DNA of 64,000 nt from a virus: positions 1 through 64,000 of IMG/VR virus record IMGVR_UViG_3300047562_003246. The stretch is one strand, 5' to 3'. Below are positions 37,704-46,478 of this stretch, piece by piece; position 1 is the first letter of the stretch; every line of letters begins with the position of its first letter. The notes beneath the pieces were generated by a model. It made no database searches, had not been told where the DNA came from, and was given only the letters and a program-made list of their open reading frames with translations. A program made the translations under genes and the position numbers.

Positions 37704-38702
37704 ATGACGTACGAAAATATCATTGAAAAGTTTTTTTACGCTGAAGCTCCAAATAGAAATGTTTCGAAAAGTGTGCAGTTTGAAGCAATTTCTGACGCTA
37801 TCATTGGAACGAAACAATTACGGTACGGACCTAGGCCGTCACCTGAAGATCAGGTCGAGATTCGTAAAGTTATCCAACATGCATTGGATAAAGAGGTACC
37901 ACTGGTAATCTTTTTACCGTGGGCCTGCAGGAAACAGGACTCTAGCGACTTAGATGTGTTGGAGTTTATGGCAATTAAACAATTGCGTAATCTGCAGGAA
38001 ACGCTAAGTAGCTTCGACCTGCAAGTCACGTATCAGTTTAGGGTCGAAGATGCTAGCGATAGTGTTTTGTTTGATGACTATGATCATGAACGATCCATGA
38101 TTAGTTCGCAGACTGCAAGGTATCGCGAGACGTTCAGGCAACTAGTAAGTTGTTTGCTTCGAGCAAGCATCGTACGAACAGAGCTTCAGAAAACGACACT
38201 GAAGACTTTCGTAGAAGCAGTAGAGGATAACAAACCACTAGTCAGAGATATGCTAAGTGGTGTCTCTACTCGACAAGACTTGATTGCTTTTGCTCCAGAG
38301 CAGAAGCAATATTTCGATGATCTCTACGAAAAACTGTATCCGTCTGAGTCTTCTTCTGAGAGGCGAGAAAGGTTAGTTACTTATTTTTCTTGCGTCTTTG
38401 CAAGGAGACAACTCAACGCGGTCTGTAGGCCAGACTATCCTCACCTCTTTGCGACTTTCAGTCACCCAGTACCGGGTGACCCTGTCAGAGATAGTCGGCT
38501 TTATTACAGAACCATGCCCGAGCGAGTCACAAACACGCATCGAGCACCGTGGTTGAGTCGCGGCTATTTCTTGATCGATGATCGAGAGAATACGGCAACG
38601 CCAAGATTTAGAGATGAACTGCAGCATGATACAGAATTGCACAGAGGTGCAATTACTTATCAGAACATCGAGTTTTGTGCTGACTATTTGATCAAAGATT
38701 AG
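37704..38702 (+). CDS. Unknown protein, weakly isonitrile-synthase-like (332 aa)
   Basis: ATG 37704 preferred (GTG 37692 possible). LRYGPRPSPEDQVEIRKVI, VPLVIFLPWACRKQDSSDL, DVLEFMAIKQLRNLQE and VTYQFRVEDASDSVLFDDY. The order of a 'PI-F-WG-K' strand, an acidic helix and a 'Y.....-D' strand resembles a phage family distantly like the Dit1/PvcA enzymes. The match is weak, so I give no function. Confidence 0.6.
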   Translation: MTYENIIEKFFYAEAPNRNVSKSVQFEAISDAIIGTKQLRYGPRPSPEDQVEIRKVIQHALDKEVPLVIFLPWACRKQDSSDLDVLEFMAIKQLRNLQETLSSFDLQVTYQFRVEDASDSVLFDDYDHERSMISSQTARYRETFRQLVSCLLRASIVRTELQKTTLKTFVEAVEDNKPLVRDMLSGVSTRQDLIAFAPEQKQYFDDLYEKLYPSESSSERRERLVTYFSCVFARRQLNAVCRPDYPHLFATFSHPVPGDPVRDSRLYYRTMPERVTNTHRAPWLSRGYFLIDDRENTATPRFRDELQHDTELHRGAITYQNIEFCADYLIKD

Positions 38703-38730
38703 TTATTAGTAACTAGTCTTTGCTTTTCCT

Positions 38731-38764
38731 AAAAGCTGCGTAGATTTCTACCCAGCTTTTTTTT
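38731..38764 (+). terminator. Intrinsic terminator with T8 tract
   Basis: AAAAGCTG/CAGCTTTT with inner GTAG/CTAC, followed by a T tract. Confidence 0.8.
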
Positions 38765-38784
38765 AAGTATTCAAGGAGAACATT

Positions 38785-39162
38785 ATGGGTTTCACGACAT
38801 GTAACGGTTATTCTCGCAGAGACTTAATCATACACTTGATGTCTGATAGTCCGCAGGATAAGTACATCGCTATCAACAAGTACACAAGTGGTAACGACTT
38901 ATGGGTCGTCATGCAAAGGCGTGATGCGCAGGATCCTACAAACGCCGATAGATACATCAGGCTGTATAGATTACAGCGAACTAAGGATGGCTGGGGCTAC
39001 AGCGACTATGCAGAAGCAGATTGTCCTTACGTATTTAGCTGTCCGTTGATTTTTCTGGACATTACTTTTCACCAAAACACCGATTGGCGAAAAGGGGTAA
39101 GAGAGTATTGGAAAGCCCGTAAGGAAGCGATGACTACTCGTAGAAAAAGTTCGCCTAGTTGA
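38785..39162 (+). CDS. Conserved phage-type protein (125 aa)
   Basis: AAGGAGAACATT precedes ATG. MGFTTCNGYSRRDLIIHLM, then LWVVMQRRD and CPLIFLDITFHQ. The MG[FW]T...LWxVxQ layout resembles a small phage family of unknown role (DUF6927-like, tentative). Carries repeat copy 8 in frame (AQDPT) in a loop, which suggests the insertion is tolerated. Confidence 0.6.
   Translation: MGFTTCNGYSRRDLIIHLMSDSPQDKYIAINKYTSGNDLWVVMQRRDAQDPTNADRYIRLYRLQRTKDGWGYSDYAEADCPYVFSCPLIFLDITFHQNTDWRKGVREYWKARKEAMTTRRKSSPS
38926..38939 (+). repeat. Dispersed 14-bp repeat, exact copy 8
   Basis: In frame as Ala-Gln-Asp-Pro-Thr within the 38785 gene. Confidence 0.95.
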
Positions 39163-39228
39163 CTGGCTGAGCTTGTCGTGCTTTGATGGTAGCTGTGTGT
39201 TGTTTCTTCTTGGCTTTTGGAGTTTGAA

Positions 39229-39432
39229 ATGATTGCAGTACCAGTTAGCATTTCCGAAATTGTTGGTTTGACATTTGAGCAGGCTAAACAGTGGGCGACT
39301 GAGCACAGTTACAGGGTAGTTCCGTCAAGCATTGACGGAGAAGCGACTGTTCTTACGCAGGAATTCGATCCGACGCGGATACAGGTTGCTTTGGTCGATG
39401 GTAAAATCAAGGAAGTAACCAATATCGGTTAG
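39229..39432 (+). CDS. Potato-inhibitor-I-like protease inhibitor (67 aa)
   Basis: VGLTFEQAKQWATEHSYRV, then ATVLTQEFDPTRIQVALVDG and a final VTNIG. This follows the CI-2/eglin fold: helix, reactive loop (TIVTMEYRxDRVRLFVD in CI-2) and a C-terminal V.xIG. By this alignment the P1 residue would be Gln where CI-2 has Met. Such inhibitors block subtilisin-like serine proteases. Phage inhibitors of this type could protect virion proteins or block host proteases. Start ATG 39229 with TTGGAG upstream. Confidence 0.6.
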   Translation: MIAVPVSISEIVGLTFEQAKQWATEHSYRVVPSSIDGEATVLTQEFDPTRIQVALVDGKIKEVTNIG

Positions 39433-39475
39433 TGCCTATAAAAGTTAGGCATTCCTACGGCGCTGGTGGGCCGAA

Positions 39476-39515
39476 AGAAGGACGAGTTAAGAAATACTTG
39501 TCCTTCTTTTTTTTT
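39476..39515 (+). terminator. Intrinsic terminator with T9 tract
   Basis: AGAAGGACGAGT/ACTTGTCCTTCT (12 bp with one wobble) and T9. It separates the accessory region from the structural module. Confidence 0.85.
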
Positions 39516-39586
39516 AGCTATTAGAGCTTTTGCGTGATTTTGGTAAATTGAGTTAGGGTTTGCTTACAACACAGAAGGACTGAACA

Positions 39587-40036
39587 ATGCCAGATCCAAT
39601 CGCCATATCTGCTGACGGTACCACCGCTTCGCTTTCGCTTGATCTAATTACGCCTTACAAATTGAGCCTTCGAGGCACAACACTGGACGCAGGTATCGAA
39701 GTTGTCTTTGAATACGCAGACATTGGACAGACGAACTGGAGACCGCTTTTTGTTGGTCCTGAGGCAGATGATCCGAGAGTTAAGTTAAACAGCAAATTTC
39801 AGGATATCTTGATCAGCGGTGATTGCCTGCTCAGGGCAGTGATTACTGGTTACGGAACAAGTAACACGGTAACGTTGACTGCCAAAGCACTGCAAGAAGT
39901 TACCAATGAGCGAATTGAAACAGCGGTGCAGGAAGTGCTTGACATGCTTGGTGTACTTCGAGAGGGTGTTGAGTATGAATGGACGAACTCAGACAACAAC
40001 GCGTCGGACTTGGTGACTATTACGCGTCCTATTTAG
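39587..40036 (+). CDS. Probable beta-sandwich virion protein (149 aa)
   Basis: Beta-rich (AISADGTTASLSLDLITPY) with Ig-like strand spacing and a C-terminal helix (ETAVQEVLDMLGVLREGV). First gene of the tail/adhesin module. A decoration or tail accessory protein is likely by context only. Confidence 0.55.
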   Translation: MPDPIAISADGTTASLSLDLITPYKLSLRGTTLDAGIEVVFEYADIGQTNWRPLFVGPEADDPRVKLNSKFQDILISGDCLLRAVITGYGTSNTVTLTAKALQEVTNERIETAVQEVLDMLGVLREGVEYEWTNSDNNASDLVTITRPI

Positions 40037-40044
40037 GATGATTT

Positions 40045-40500
40045 ATGTCGGCAGTATTTTTGTTAGCGTTCCCTGAGCAGGATAACGTCGGAGTCTTCTC
40101 CGATGCGTTTCCTGTCTCTGCGCCGCCTCCTGTGTTATTGGCTGCTGCGCTGAATATTCTGCGAGATAGGCTTGTACTGAGTTTCAGCGAAGTAGTTACA
40201 GGAAACACAGTTCCAGTGCTGACATTCTCAGGCGGCGCAGTTACGGCGACATTTGCAAACATTGTCGGAGATACGGTCAGGTTTACCTTAAGTCGCACGA
40301 TTGCCGAAAACGAAACAGGTAGTTTGACGCTCAGCGCAGGATCCTACACTTCGGCTTCTTCAGGGGAGACTAACTCGGCAGCTGCGCTTAGCATCGCAGT
40401 ACCTACGGCGAGAATGAATGCAGACAGGGGTCTGGTGAATTCTCTGTTTCGTAGCCGCATTGTTGAGAGTATTACGGGCGATATTGTAGAGCTAAACTGA
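40045..40500 (+). CDS. Ig-like/SwmB-type repeat protein (151 aa)
   Basis: LVLSFSEVVTGNTVPVLTF and TVRFTLSRTIAENETGSLTL resemble one bacterial Ig-like repeat of the type found many times in the 53286 adhesin. A helical C-terminus follows (RGLVNSLFRSRIVESIT). Repeat copy 9 encodes SAGSY here. Confidence 0.6.
   Translation: MSAVFLLAFPEQDNVGVFSDAFPVSAPPPVLLAAALNILRDRLVLSFSEVVTGNTVPVLTFSGGAVTATFANIVGDTVRFTLSRTIAENETGSLTLSAGSYTSASSGETNSAAALSIAVPTARMNADRGLVNSLFRSRIVESITGDIVELN
40334..40347 (+). repeat. Dispersed 14-bp repeat, exact copy 9
   Basis: In the 40045 gene, but in a different frame from other coding copies (Ser-Ala-Gly-Ser-Tyr). Confidence 0.95.
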
Positions 40501-40529
40501 AGCTACAGGCTATATTAAATGCTCTTCGA

Positions 40530-40558
40530 GGCGGCTGGTAACCTAGCCGCCTTTTTTG
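40530..40558 (+). terminator. Intrinsic terminator with T6 tract
   Basis: GGCGGCT/AGCCGCC with inner GG/CC, then T6. Confidence 0.85.
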
Positions 40559-40637
40559 TTTGTATTCGAGTCTATCTTACGGCTTGTAGAATAGCTATAG
40601 AAGTTTGCGAACGTTAAGCCCTGAATAACAAGCATTT

Positions 40638-41267
40638 ATGAACTATACCGAGATAGCCGTAGCTTTAATAGCGATCGTAGGCAACATTATCGTTGGTTTC
40701 TTTGTTTGGATGACCCGAAGCGGCGCATCAAGAGATAGACAACTTACGAATTTTTACAATCAGCTATTGGTTGAGTGCCAGTCACTAAGAACCTGCAACA
40801 TGGAGCTGCAGAACAAGCTTGCTTCCGTATCTGTTCGCATGAATGATCTGCAAGCTCAGTTGCAATTTTACGAAGACAATACGTTACTTACAGAGTCCAG
40901 GGATATGCTTGCGAACATCTTCGAGAAGTTCGTTGACGCAGCAGCTTGGATTCATGACGTGTCGTCAAACAAGTGGTATCTCAATGAAAAATACTGCGTA
41001 ACGTTTCATGTCAAACGGGTGTCATTTTGGACTCCTGTGAACATTCTCGGTCAGTATGATGCAGCCGACGTAATCGACTACATGAAGAACGATCTGGCAG
41101 TCATCGAAACCGGCACCATGATGGAGTGTGTCGAACGAGTGCGTGTACGTATCATGGATCCGCACTGCGACGACTATATGCACTACAAGATTCGTAAGAC
41201 GCCGTTTTTCATCAACAATCGACCTTACATTGTCGGTTCAGTAGTTGCTCAGGTTCATTCACCTTAA
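40638..41267 (+). CDS. Membrane-anchored PAS-like protein (209 aa)
   Basis: N-terminal membrane helix (residues about 5-24, IAVALIAIVGNIIVGFFVW), coiled coil (about 48-80), then a PAS-like domain (about 90-205). The domain has AAAWIHDVSSNKWYLNEKY, ILGQYDAADVIDYM and IRKTPFFINNRPYIVGSVV. PAS domains bind small ligands or mediate contacts. There is no kinase or cyclase output, so it may sense or plug the host membrane during lysis or entry. Unusual in a tail module. Confidence 0.6.
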   Translation: MNYTEIAVALIAIVGNIIVGFFVWMTRSGASRDRQLTNFYNQLLVECQSLRTCNMELQNKLASVSVRMNDLQAQLQFYEDNTLLTESRDMLANIFEKFVDAAAWIHDVSSNKWYLNEKYCVTFHVKRVSFWTPVNILGQYDAADVIDYMKNDLAVIETGTMMECVERVRVRIMDPHCDDYMHYKIRKTPFFINNRPYIVGSVVAQVHSP

Positions 41268-41282
41268 TTGTAAATACGAAAA

Positions 41283-43787
41283 ATGCTTACTGGTACTAAA
41301 CACTGTTCGTTGTGTACGACGATTAATTACGCGAGTTTGAAGCGTAAAATGGGAGTTGTCGTTCCTTCTAACCTTAAGCAACTCCTCTTCCACGACAACA
41401 ACGTAGCCCAACCCGCCTACTACACTCCCCAGGAACTAACAGGCAGCGGACTACCTCACGATGCGTTCCTGAAAGACTACAGCCTTGGTAAAGGCTCTCT
41501 ACGTCCTAAGCGTCAAGGGTACTGCTACAACTTCGATGGGGTGAATGACTATGTAAATCTTGGAGATGTGACTTTTCTAGACGGTTTGGCCAAGTTTTCA
41601 ATTTCTGCTTGGTTTTACTACGATGGGCAAAGCAACCAGAAAGCTATACTTTCAAAAGGTAGTTACTTTATACTAAATCAATGGTTTTTTGGTTTCACGC
41701 ATTCAGGGCAAAATAGATTTGGATATTCGGTAGGTCAAAGATACAAATATCAAAACATTACCGGTATGTCGCATGGCTGGAAACACGTTGTACTTACCTA
41801 TGACTCAGTAAATAGCTTAGATGGAATTTACATTAACAATGCAATATTATCGGGTGAAGGTATAATACAAGGAGGTAACTATCTACCAACCGTAAATAAT
41901 GGTGAAATACTATGTATCGGATCAGTAACTCAGTCCAACGGTGCTACTGTAACATCTTATTTCGACGGCAAACTCTCTGACGTTCGCATCTACAACGACG
42001 CCCTCACCCCCGACGAAGTGACTTACCTATACACTGGCGGACAATCGGGGATTAATCCTGGTAGAGCCAACCTCGTAGCTCACTATCCACTTCAAGAAGA
42101 ATCCGGCCCCAGAGCCTACGATACCAGCGGCAACGGACACCACGGCACCATCATGAACGCTACCACTTCAGGTGTTGGTAGTATCCATGTTGTCGATGAG
42201 GGTGTACCCAAGAGTTATCTGAATGATGAAGGGTACAGTGTAGCATTTACCAAAGACGATACGTTTATTACTAATGTATCTGGGATAGATAACACAATTA
42301 GTTTTAATATAAAAATCGCTGATACAGACACTGTTGGTATAGCTTTAACTAATTCAAGTATTAACGCTTTTCTATTTTGTTGGCAGCAAAATGGTACAGG
42401 GGTTGTTAATGTATCTTCAGGCTCGCCAACGGTCTTAGTTGATGGTGTTAATTTCACAGGAAATCGAGGAGATTTATTCAACATACTTGCAGATCAAGAG
42501 TTTCATGTCGTAGAAATAATGGGTGCGGATTTTACAGCAAATTGGGTTTCTGGATTGTACTTTGGAGGTTATCCATCATCGCCGTATGAGTTACTTGCTG
42601 GAACCGTAATGACCAACCTCTTAATCAACGGAGTTGCTTATTCAGGTCCAACTATCATCCCCGCAGCTTCTACTACCCAGGACGCTCTCGGTGGCACGCT
42701 CACCTACACCGGAGAAGCACCACTACCAGGACTTGCTAAAGGTTACGCTTGGCAGGGTGACGGGACTAGTATCGAGGTGGACTTGGGATCACCGATTATT
42801 CCGACAACTGCTGATTTTGAACTTGAGTTTTGGTATCAACACAAAGATACAGGAACGACAAAAAAAGGAGTTTTTCAACAGTTAAATAACCCTGACAATT
42901 GTGCAGTAATAGCTAACAACGGAATCGCTAATGCACTACAATTATATATTGACTTTGCAGATGCTACTTCTGCTGTCAATATAACCACTGCTGCCGCTGG
43001 AGCATTAGTAGAGAATGTTTGGTATCGTATAAATATTCAAAGGGAAGGTTCCGCGTTTGTACTTAGTGTGTACGAAGTTAGTGGTAGTTTGTGGTTTACC
43101 GGAACTCAAACAAGATCCATAAGTTCTGCTATATCTATTGTTTCTAACACTCGATTATTGCGGTATTTATCTGATTATGGGCCGTTTGCAGTCGGTCCAG
43201 TCTCCATAACCACCGGCGGAGTCACCACAACCTATAGTCCAGTACCAGGAACTCGCAACGTAGCAGTCACCAAGTCCGATGGAACCTACTCGGTAATCAA
43301 TAATGCAGTCGTCAACGGTACTCTAGCCAATCTCTACACACTCGGTAACGGATCATGGAGACTACCAGAGATTGAGAATGGTGCTCATTGGGATGGAACG
43401 GCTTTGTATCCTGCCTCCCCAGGAGCCGAGGTAGCGGCAAACGGTGAAGCAATCAACGTACCAGCTAACAAGCATCCTCGAAGCGTACTGGTAGATCGTA
43501 CTGGTGCTGTCATCATTCCACTTGATACAGCAATGGGTACGGATGAACTCACAGCGGAAGCGTTTGACACTAACTCACTTGTAATTACAGATATGCAAGC
43601 ATCTAAACGGTTTGCTGGGGACTATTACTCGGATCGTTACGGTGCTGCATTAGTAACAATTGATGATTTAGAATTTTTTGGTGAAAACCCAATACTTCAA
43701 TTCGCACTCGTCGATAGAGACGGAGCCTACATTTTAGACCGCGATGGTGCCTATATCATTGCCGACCCAACACCAAGGACTAGCTAA
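41283..43787 (+). CDS. LamG-domain adhesin (834 aa)
   Basis: Residues about 78-250 form a LamG/concanavalin-like domain: GYCYNFDGVNDYVNLGD, FSISAWFYYDGQ, WKHVVLTYDS and KLSDVRIYNDALTPDEVTYL. NLVAHYPLQEESGPRAYD links to a second similar domain (about 490-650). The C-terminus has DRDGAYILDRDGAYI-like repeats. The start is followed within 11 bases of the previous gene. Receptor (glycan) binding at the virion surface is likely. Confidence 0.8.
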   Translation: MLTGTKHCSLCTTINYASLKRKMGVVVPSNLKQLLFHDNNVAQPAYYTPQELTGSGLPHDAFLKDYSLGKGSLRPKRQGYCYNFDGVNDYVNLGDVTFLDGLAKFSISAWFYYDGQSNQKAILSKGSYFILNQWFFGFTHSGQNRFGYSVGQRYKYQNITGMSHGWKHVVLTYDSVNSLDGIYINNAILSGEGIIQGGNYLPTVNNGEILCIGSVTQSNGATVTSYFDGKLSDVRIYNDALTPDEVTYLYTGGQSGINPGRANLVAHYPLQEESGPRAYDTSGNGHHGTIMNATTSGVGSIHVVDEGVPKSYLNDEGYSVAFTKDDTFITNVSGIDNTISFNIKIADTDTVGIALTNSSINAFLFCWQQNGTGVVNVSSGSPTVLVDGVNFTGNRGDLFNILADQEFHVVEIMGADFTANWVSGLYFGGYPSSPYELLAGTVMTNLLINGVAYSGPTIIPAASTTQDALGGTLTYTGEAPLPGLAKGYAWQGDGTSIEVDLGSPIIPTTADFELEFWYQHKDTGTTKKGVFQQLNNPDNCAVIANNGIANALQLYIDFADATSAVNITTAAAGALVENVWYRINIQREGSAFVLSVYEVSGSLWFTGTQTRSISSAISIVSNTRLLRYLSDYGPFAVGPVSITTGGVTTTYSPVPGTRNVAVTKSDGTYSVINNAVVNGTLANLYTLGNGSWRLPEIENGAHWDGTALYPASPGAEVAANGEAINVPANKHPRSVLVDRTGAVIIPLDTAMGTDELTAEAFDTNSLVITDMQASKRFAGDYYSDRYGAALVTIDDLEFFGENPILQFALVDRDGAYILDRDGAYIIADPTPRTS

Positions 43788-44945
43788 ATGACGACTCGAA
43801 ATATCTACGAATTGGCTCAGACGTGGAACAACGGTGCTGTTGATTTCACGGCTATCAAGATGAACGTGACCGACACGGCAAGTGCGGCAACAAGCAAGTT
43901 GTTGGATTTGCAGGTTGGTGGGAGTAGCAAGGAGTCCACGGATAAAAACGGAAACAAGACACTGGCTGGTGCTATCATATTGAAATCTGGTGCTTCAATT
44001 CCTATCACTGGTGCCAATGTTTCAATTACCGCTACTGATGCTAGAGAGTTGACATTTGGTAGGGACAGTAGTACAGCTAGAATGCTTTTTGATCTCGATG
44101 GCACAGGGGGGATCAAAATTGGGAACACGAGCTCTTATGCTTGGTCTAGCACCACGCTTTCTACTAGTGTATCCGATTTGTTTCTTGTGCGAGACGCCGC
44201 TAATATTCTTGCTCTTCGCAACTCCACAAACCCCCAAGCCTTCAACATCTACAACACGTTCACCGACGCATCGAATTATGAGCGTGGGTGCATTAAGTGG
44301 TCTAGTAATCGGTTTGAAATCAAGAGTGAAGTGTTAGGGACGGGAACAGCTCGCCCGCATAGATTTTATTTGCATTCAAATCAGGAATCTTGGATAGAGG
44401 ACACAAATGCAAGCGGTGGTGGCTACAGAATTGCTATTCGTAATAGGTATGGGCATTCATTTAATTTTGGACCTATTCTATCTTCGCCTGTACCGATTTC
44501 ACTAGGTGATGTTGCGTATGTACCTCTTATTCATTTTGGGATACGTGGTTCAAGACCAACAGGAGCATTGAACGCGAATGTTGTTGCTGGCGACCTTCAT
44601 TTGTGTGGTAAATATGGTGGAAATTATGCTATCTCTACAAGCTATCATAGAGGTACAGGTATAACAGCTTGGTGTGGATACGGAGCAACACCTACAGATA
44701 CGGATGGCGATGGAGGCGATGCTGGGAACTTTGATATTTGGTTGAATGCCGGTGGTGCAGGTAATGGTAGCGGAGACGCAGGTGCAGATGGTCGATTTCG
44801 TATCATTAACGATGATACTGACTCAGAAGTATTTGCTATAGATAAATCTGGCAACGTATATGCCGCTAATTTACCCACATCTGACCCAGCGGTGGTCGGC
44901 CAAATATGGAATGATTTAGGGACTCTCAAAATTTCAGCAGGTTAA
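43788..44945 (+). CDS. Tail fibre protein (385 aa)
   Basis: Ser/Thr/Gly-rich beta repeats with SDLFLVRDAANILALRNST and FTDASNYERGCIKWSSN, a pattern very common in environmental phage fibres. Ends NLPTSDPAVVGQIWNDLGT LKISAG-type tail shared with the 46479 fibre. ATG directly follows the previous TAA. Receptor-binding fibre by family and context. Confidence 0.8.
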   Translation: MTTRNIYELAQTWNNGAVDFTAIKMNVTDTASAATSKLLDLQVGGSSKESTDKNGNKTLAGAIILKSGASIPITGANVSITATDARELTFGRDSSTARMLFDLDGTGGIKIGNTSSYAWSSTTLSTSVSDLFLVRDAANILALRNSTNPQAFNIYNTFTDASNYERGCIKWSSNRFEIKSEVLGTGTARPHRFYLHSNQESWIEDTNASGGGYRIAIRNRYGHSFNFGPILSSPVPISLGDVAYVPLIHFGIRGSRPTGALNANVVAGDLHLCGKYGGNYAISTSYHRGTGITAWCGYGATPTDTDGDGGDAGNFDIWLNAGGAGNGSGDAGADGRFRIINDDTDSEVFAIDKSGNVYAANLPTSDPAVVGQIWNDLGTLKISAG

Positions 44946-44948
44946 CAA

Positions 44949-45326
44949 ATGAGCATTTTCAACATCCAAGACAACGGACCCACAGCACAACAACTTGCTG
45001 ATGGGTTTCTCAAAGAAGCCGATCTCAAAGCTGACCAAAACGTCCAAGAGATATACGACGGAATCCAACGGTTCTGGTACAGAAACAAGGACGCCGACGG
45101 CAATGGAGTGCTGGAAGGTGACGAGCCAACAGGCATCGAAACCTTGCAAGCAATGGGCACTCGGGCAGAGGCATTCCTAACAGTTGCTTATGCCAGAGTG
45201 CAGATGATCGTGACTATTCAAACCGCTTTGGGTGTGGAGCTTATCGACTTGTCGAAAGCCTCGGCACCTTACGATTTCACATTTAATCCAGACGGAAGTT
45301 TGAACACATGGACTCTCAAGAACTAA
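44949..45326 (+). CDS. Fibre-associated protein with EF-hand-like loop (125 aa)
   Basis: Contains DADGNGVLEGDE, a perfect 12-residue EF-hand loop. The remainder is helical with ALGVELIDLSK and ends FNPDGSLNTWTLKN. The plan resembles the protein at 48981, each following a tail fibre. May bind calcium and stabilise fibres; inference. Confidence 0.65.
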   Translation: MSIFNIQDNGPTAQQLADGFLKEADLKADQNVQEIYDGIQRFWYRNKDADGNGVLEGDEPTGIETLQAMGTRAEAFLTVAYARVQMIVTIQTALGVELIDLSKASAPYDFTFNPDGSLNTWTLKN

Positions 45327-45484
45327 CACTCAAGCTGACCAAAGAAGAAGGTCAGCAGCTTTACGAATTGATCGACTTGGCTGTAAAAGCTGGAGGTGTG
45401 CAAGTCTCTCGGGCTGCTTTGCCCATCGTCGATAAGTTAATGGCTGAAGCACAAAAGCTGAGTGAACCTAAGGAAACTCAATAA
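45308..45484 (+). CDS. Small helical fibre-module protein (58 aa)
   Basis: ATG 45308 to TAA 45482-45484, overlapping the previous gene by 19 bases. LKLTKEEGQQLYELIDLAV and GGVQVSRAALPIVDKL resemble short proteins that commonly follow environmental phage fibre genes. Function unknown. Confidence 0.6.
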   Translation: MDSQELTLKLTKEEGQQLYELIDLAVKAGGVQVSRAALPIVDKLMAEAQKLSEPKETQ

Positions 45485-45485
45485 C

Positions 45486-46199
45486 ATGACACGCATATAC
45501 ACGATACCAACAGCTTTCACATCAGAACGAATATATCGAACCATTGATGCTAGTAGTCTCACACTACTCAATCAGTTGTTCGGTGCTGCTCTAGCAATGG
45601 AGCAAGCACAAGAGGCAACGCCACTCACGCAATGGACTGGAGACTACTGGGGCAACCCACGAATGACTCCAGCCGAAGCAATGGAGAAATGGGGAGTTAC
45701 TAACGAGGTCCCAGTAGCCAACATTGCTCCTGGTGACATTAACCCGTTCTTTCGATTTATTGACGACATTACAAAGACCGGCAACACAATTAGTCGTGGC
45801 CCCACCATCACCACAATGGAAATGGTCAACGATGATGATATGTTCTGGATCGGTTCAGGCGTTGGTCGAATCTTACTGCTTTGTGCTGTAGGAGGTGAAC
45901 TAGAAGGTTGGCAAGTCTTCTTCAAAGTAGCCGAAGCTGACTACGAAGACGAAGTACCAGTTGGGTTTCCTTTTGGCACAACCACGGACCTAACTGATCC
46001 CGAAAACCCTGTCGAAGTTCAACGTAAATGGAGCGAGTGGAAAGACGAGTTCCACGAACACCAGCTAGTTGATGGGTATTACTACATCGCTTCCAACAGC
46101 TTTGATCGGATGTTAAAAGCCAGCGAGTGGTTTATGTTTGCACTTGCTGGATTAGCTGTAGTCACAGAATTACCTGTACCGGATATTACTCCCGAATAA
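45486..46199 (+). CDS. Unknown structural-module protein (237 aa)
   Basis: ATG 45486 is one base after the previous stop. Acidic, Trp-rich globular protein: WTGDYWGNPRMTPAEAMEK, GVGRILLLCAVGGELEGW. Position between two fibre genes suggests a virion accessory or chaperone. No family recognised. Confidence 0.6.
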   Translation: MTRIYTIPTAFTSERIYRTIDASSLTLLNQLFGAALAMEQAQEATPLTQWTGDYWGNPRMTPAEAMEKWGVTNEVPVANIAPGDINPFFRFIDDITKTGNTISRGPTITTMEMVNDDDMFWIGSGVGRILLLCAVGGELEGWQVFFKVAEADYEDEVPVGFPFGTTTDLTDPENPVEVQRKWSEWKDEFHEHQLVDGYYYIASNSFDRMLKASEWFMFALAGLAVVTELPVPDITPE

Positions 46200-46233
46200 T
46201 CAGGTAAATATTCATTTAAAGGGCTAAGTAGTT

Positions 46234-46440
46234 ATGTTCTTGCTATATTCTTTTCTGATCTGCTTAGCTATCGCTATTTGTCCGTTCCTGTTTCTGATTC
46301 CAGGATTCGATCGGTTGATCGGACATGAGTCCTCCGGTGCAGAATGGGCTTTATTGTTTTTCACGGTACCTTTTGGTGTCGTGTTGTTCTTGGTGAGTCT
46401 CCTTGGCAGAGTTGTTTATCTTCTGCTGACTAGAAACTAA
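46234..46440 (+). CDS. Two-span membrane protein (68 aa), paralogue B
   Basis: Spans at about residues 3-23 and 42-66. FFTVPFGVVLFLVSLLG matches the protein at 20900. One copy sits in the accessory region and one in the fibre module, which points to duplication and relocation. Confidence 0.65.
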   Translation: MFLLYSFLICLAIAICPFLFLIPGFDRLIGHESSGAEWALLFFTVPFGVVLFLVSLLGRVVYLLLTRN

Positions 46441-46478
46441 TTCACTTTCGCTTTGAAGTCCGCCCGAGTGAAATTTCT

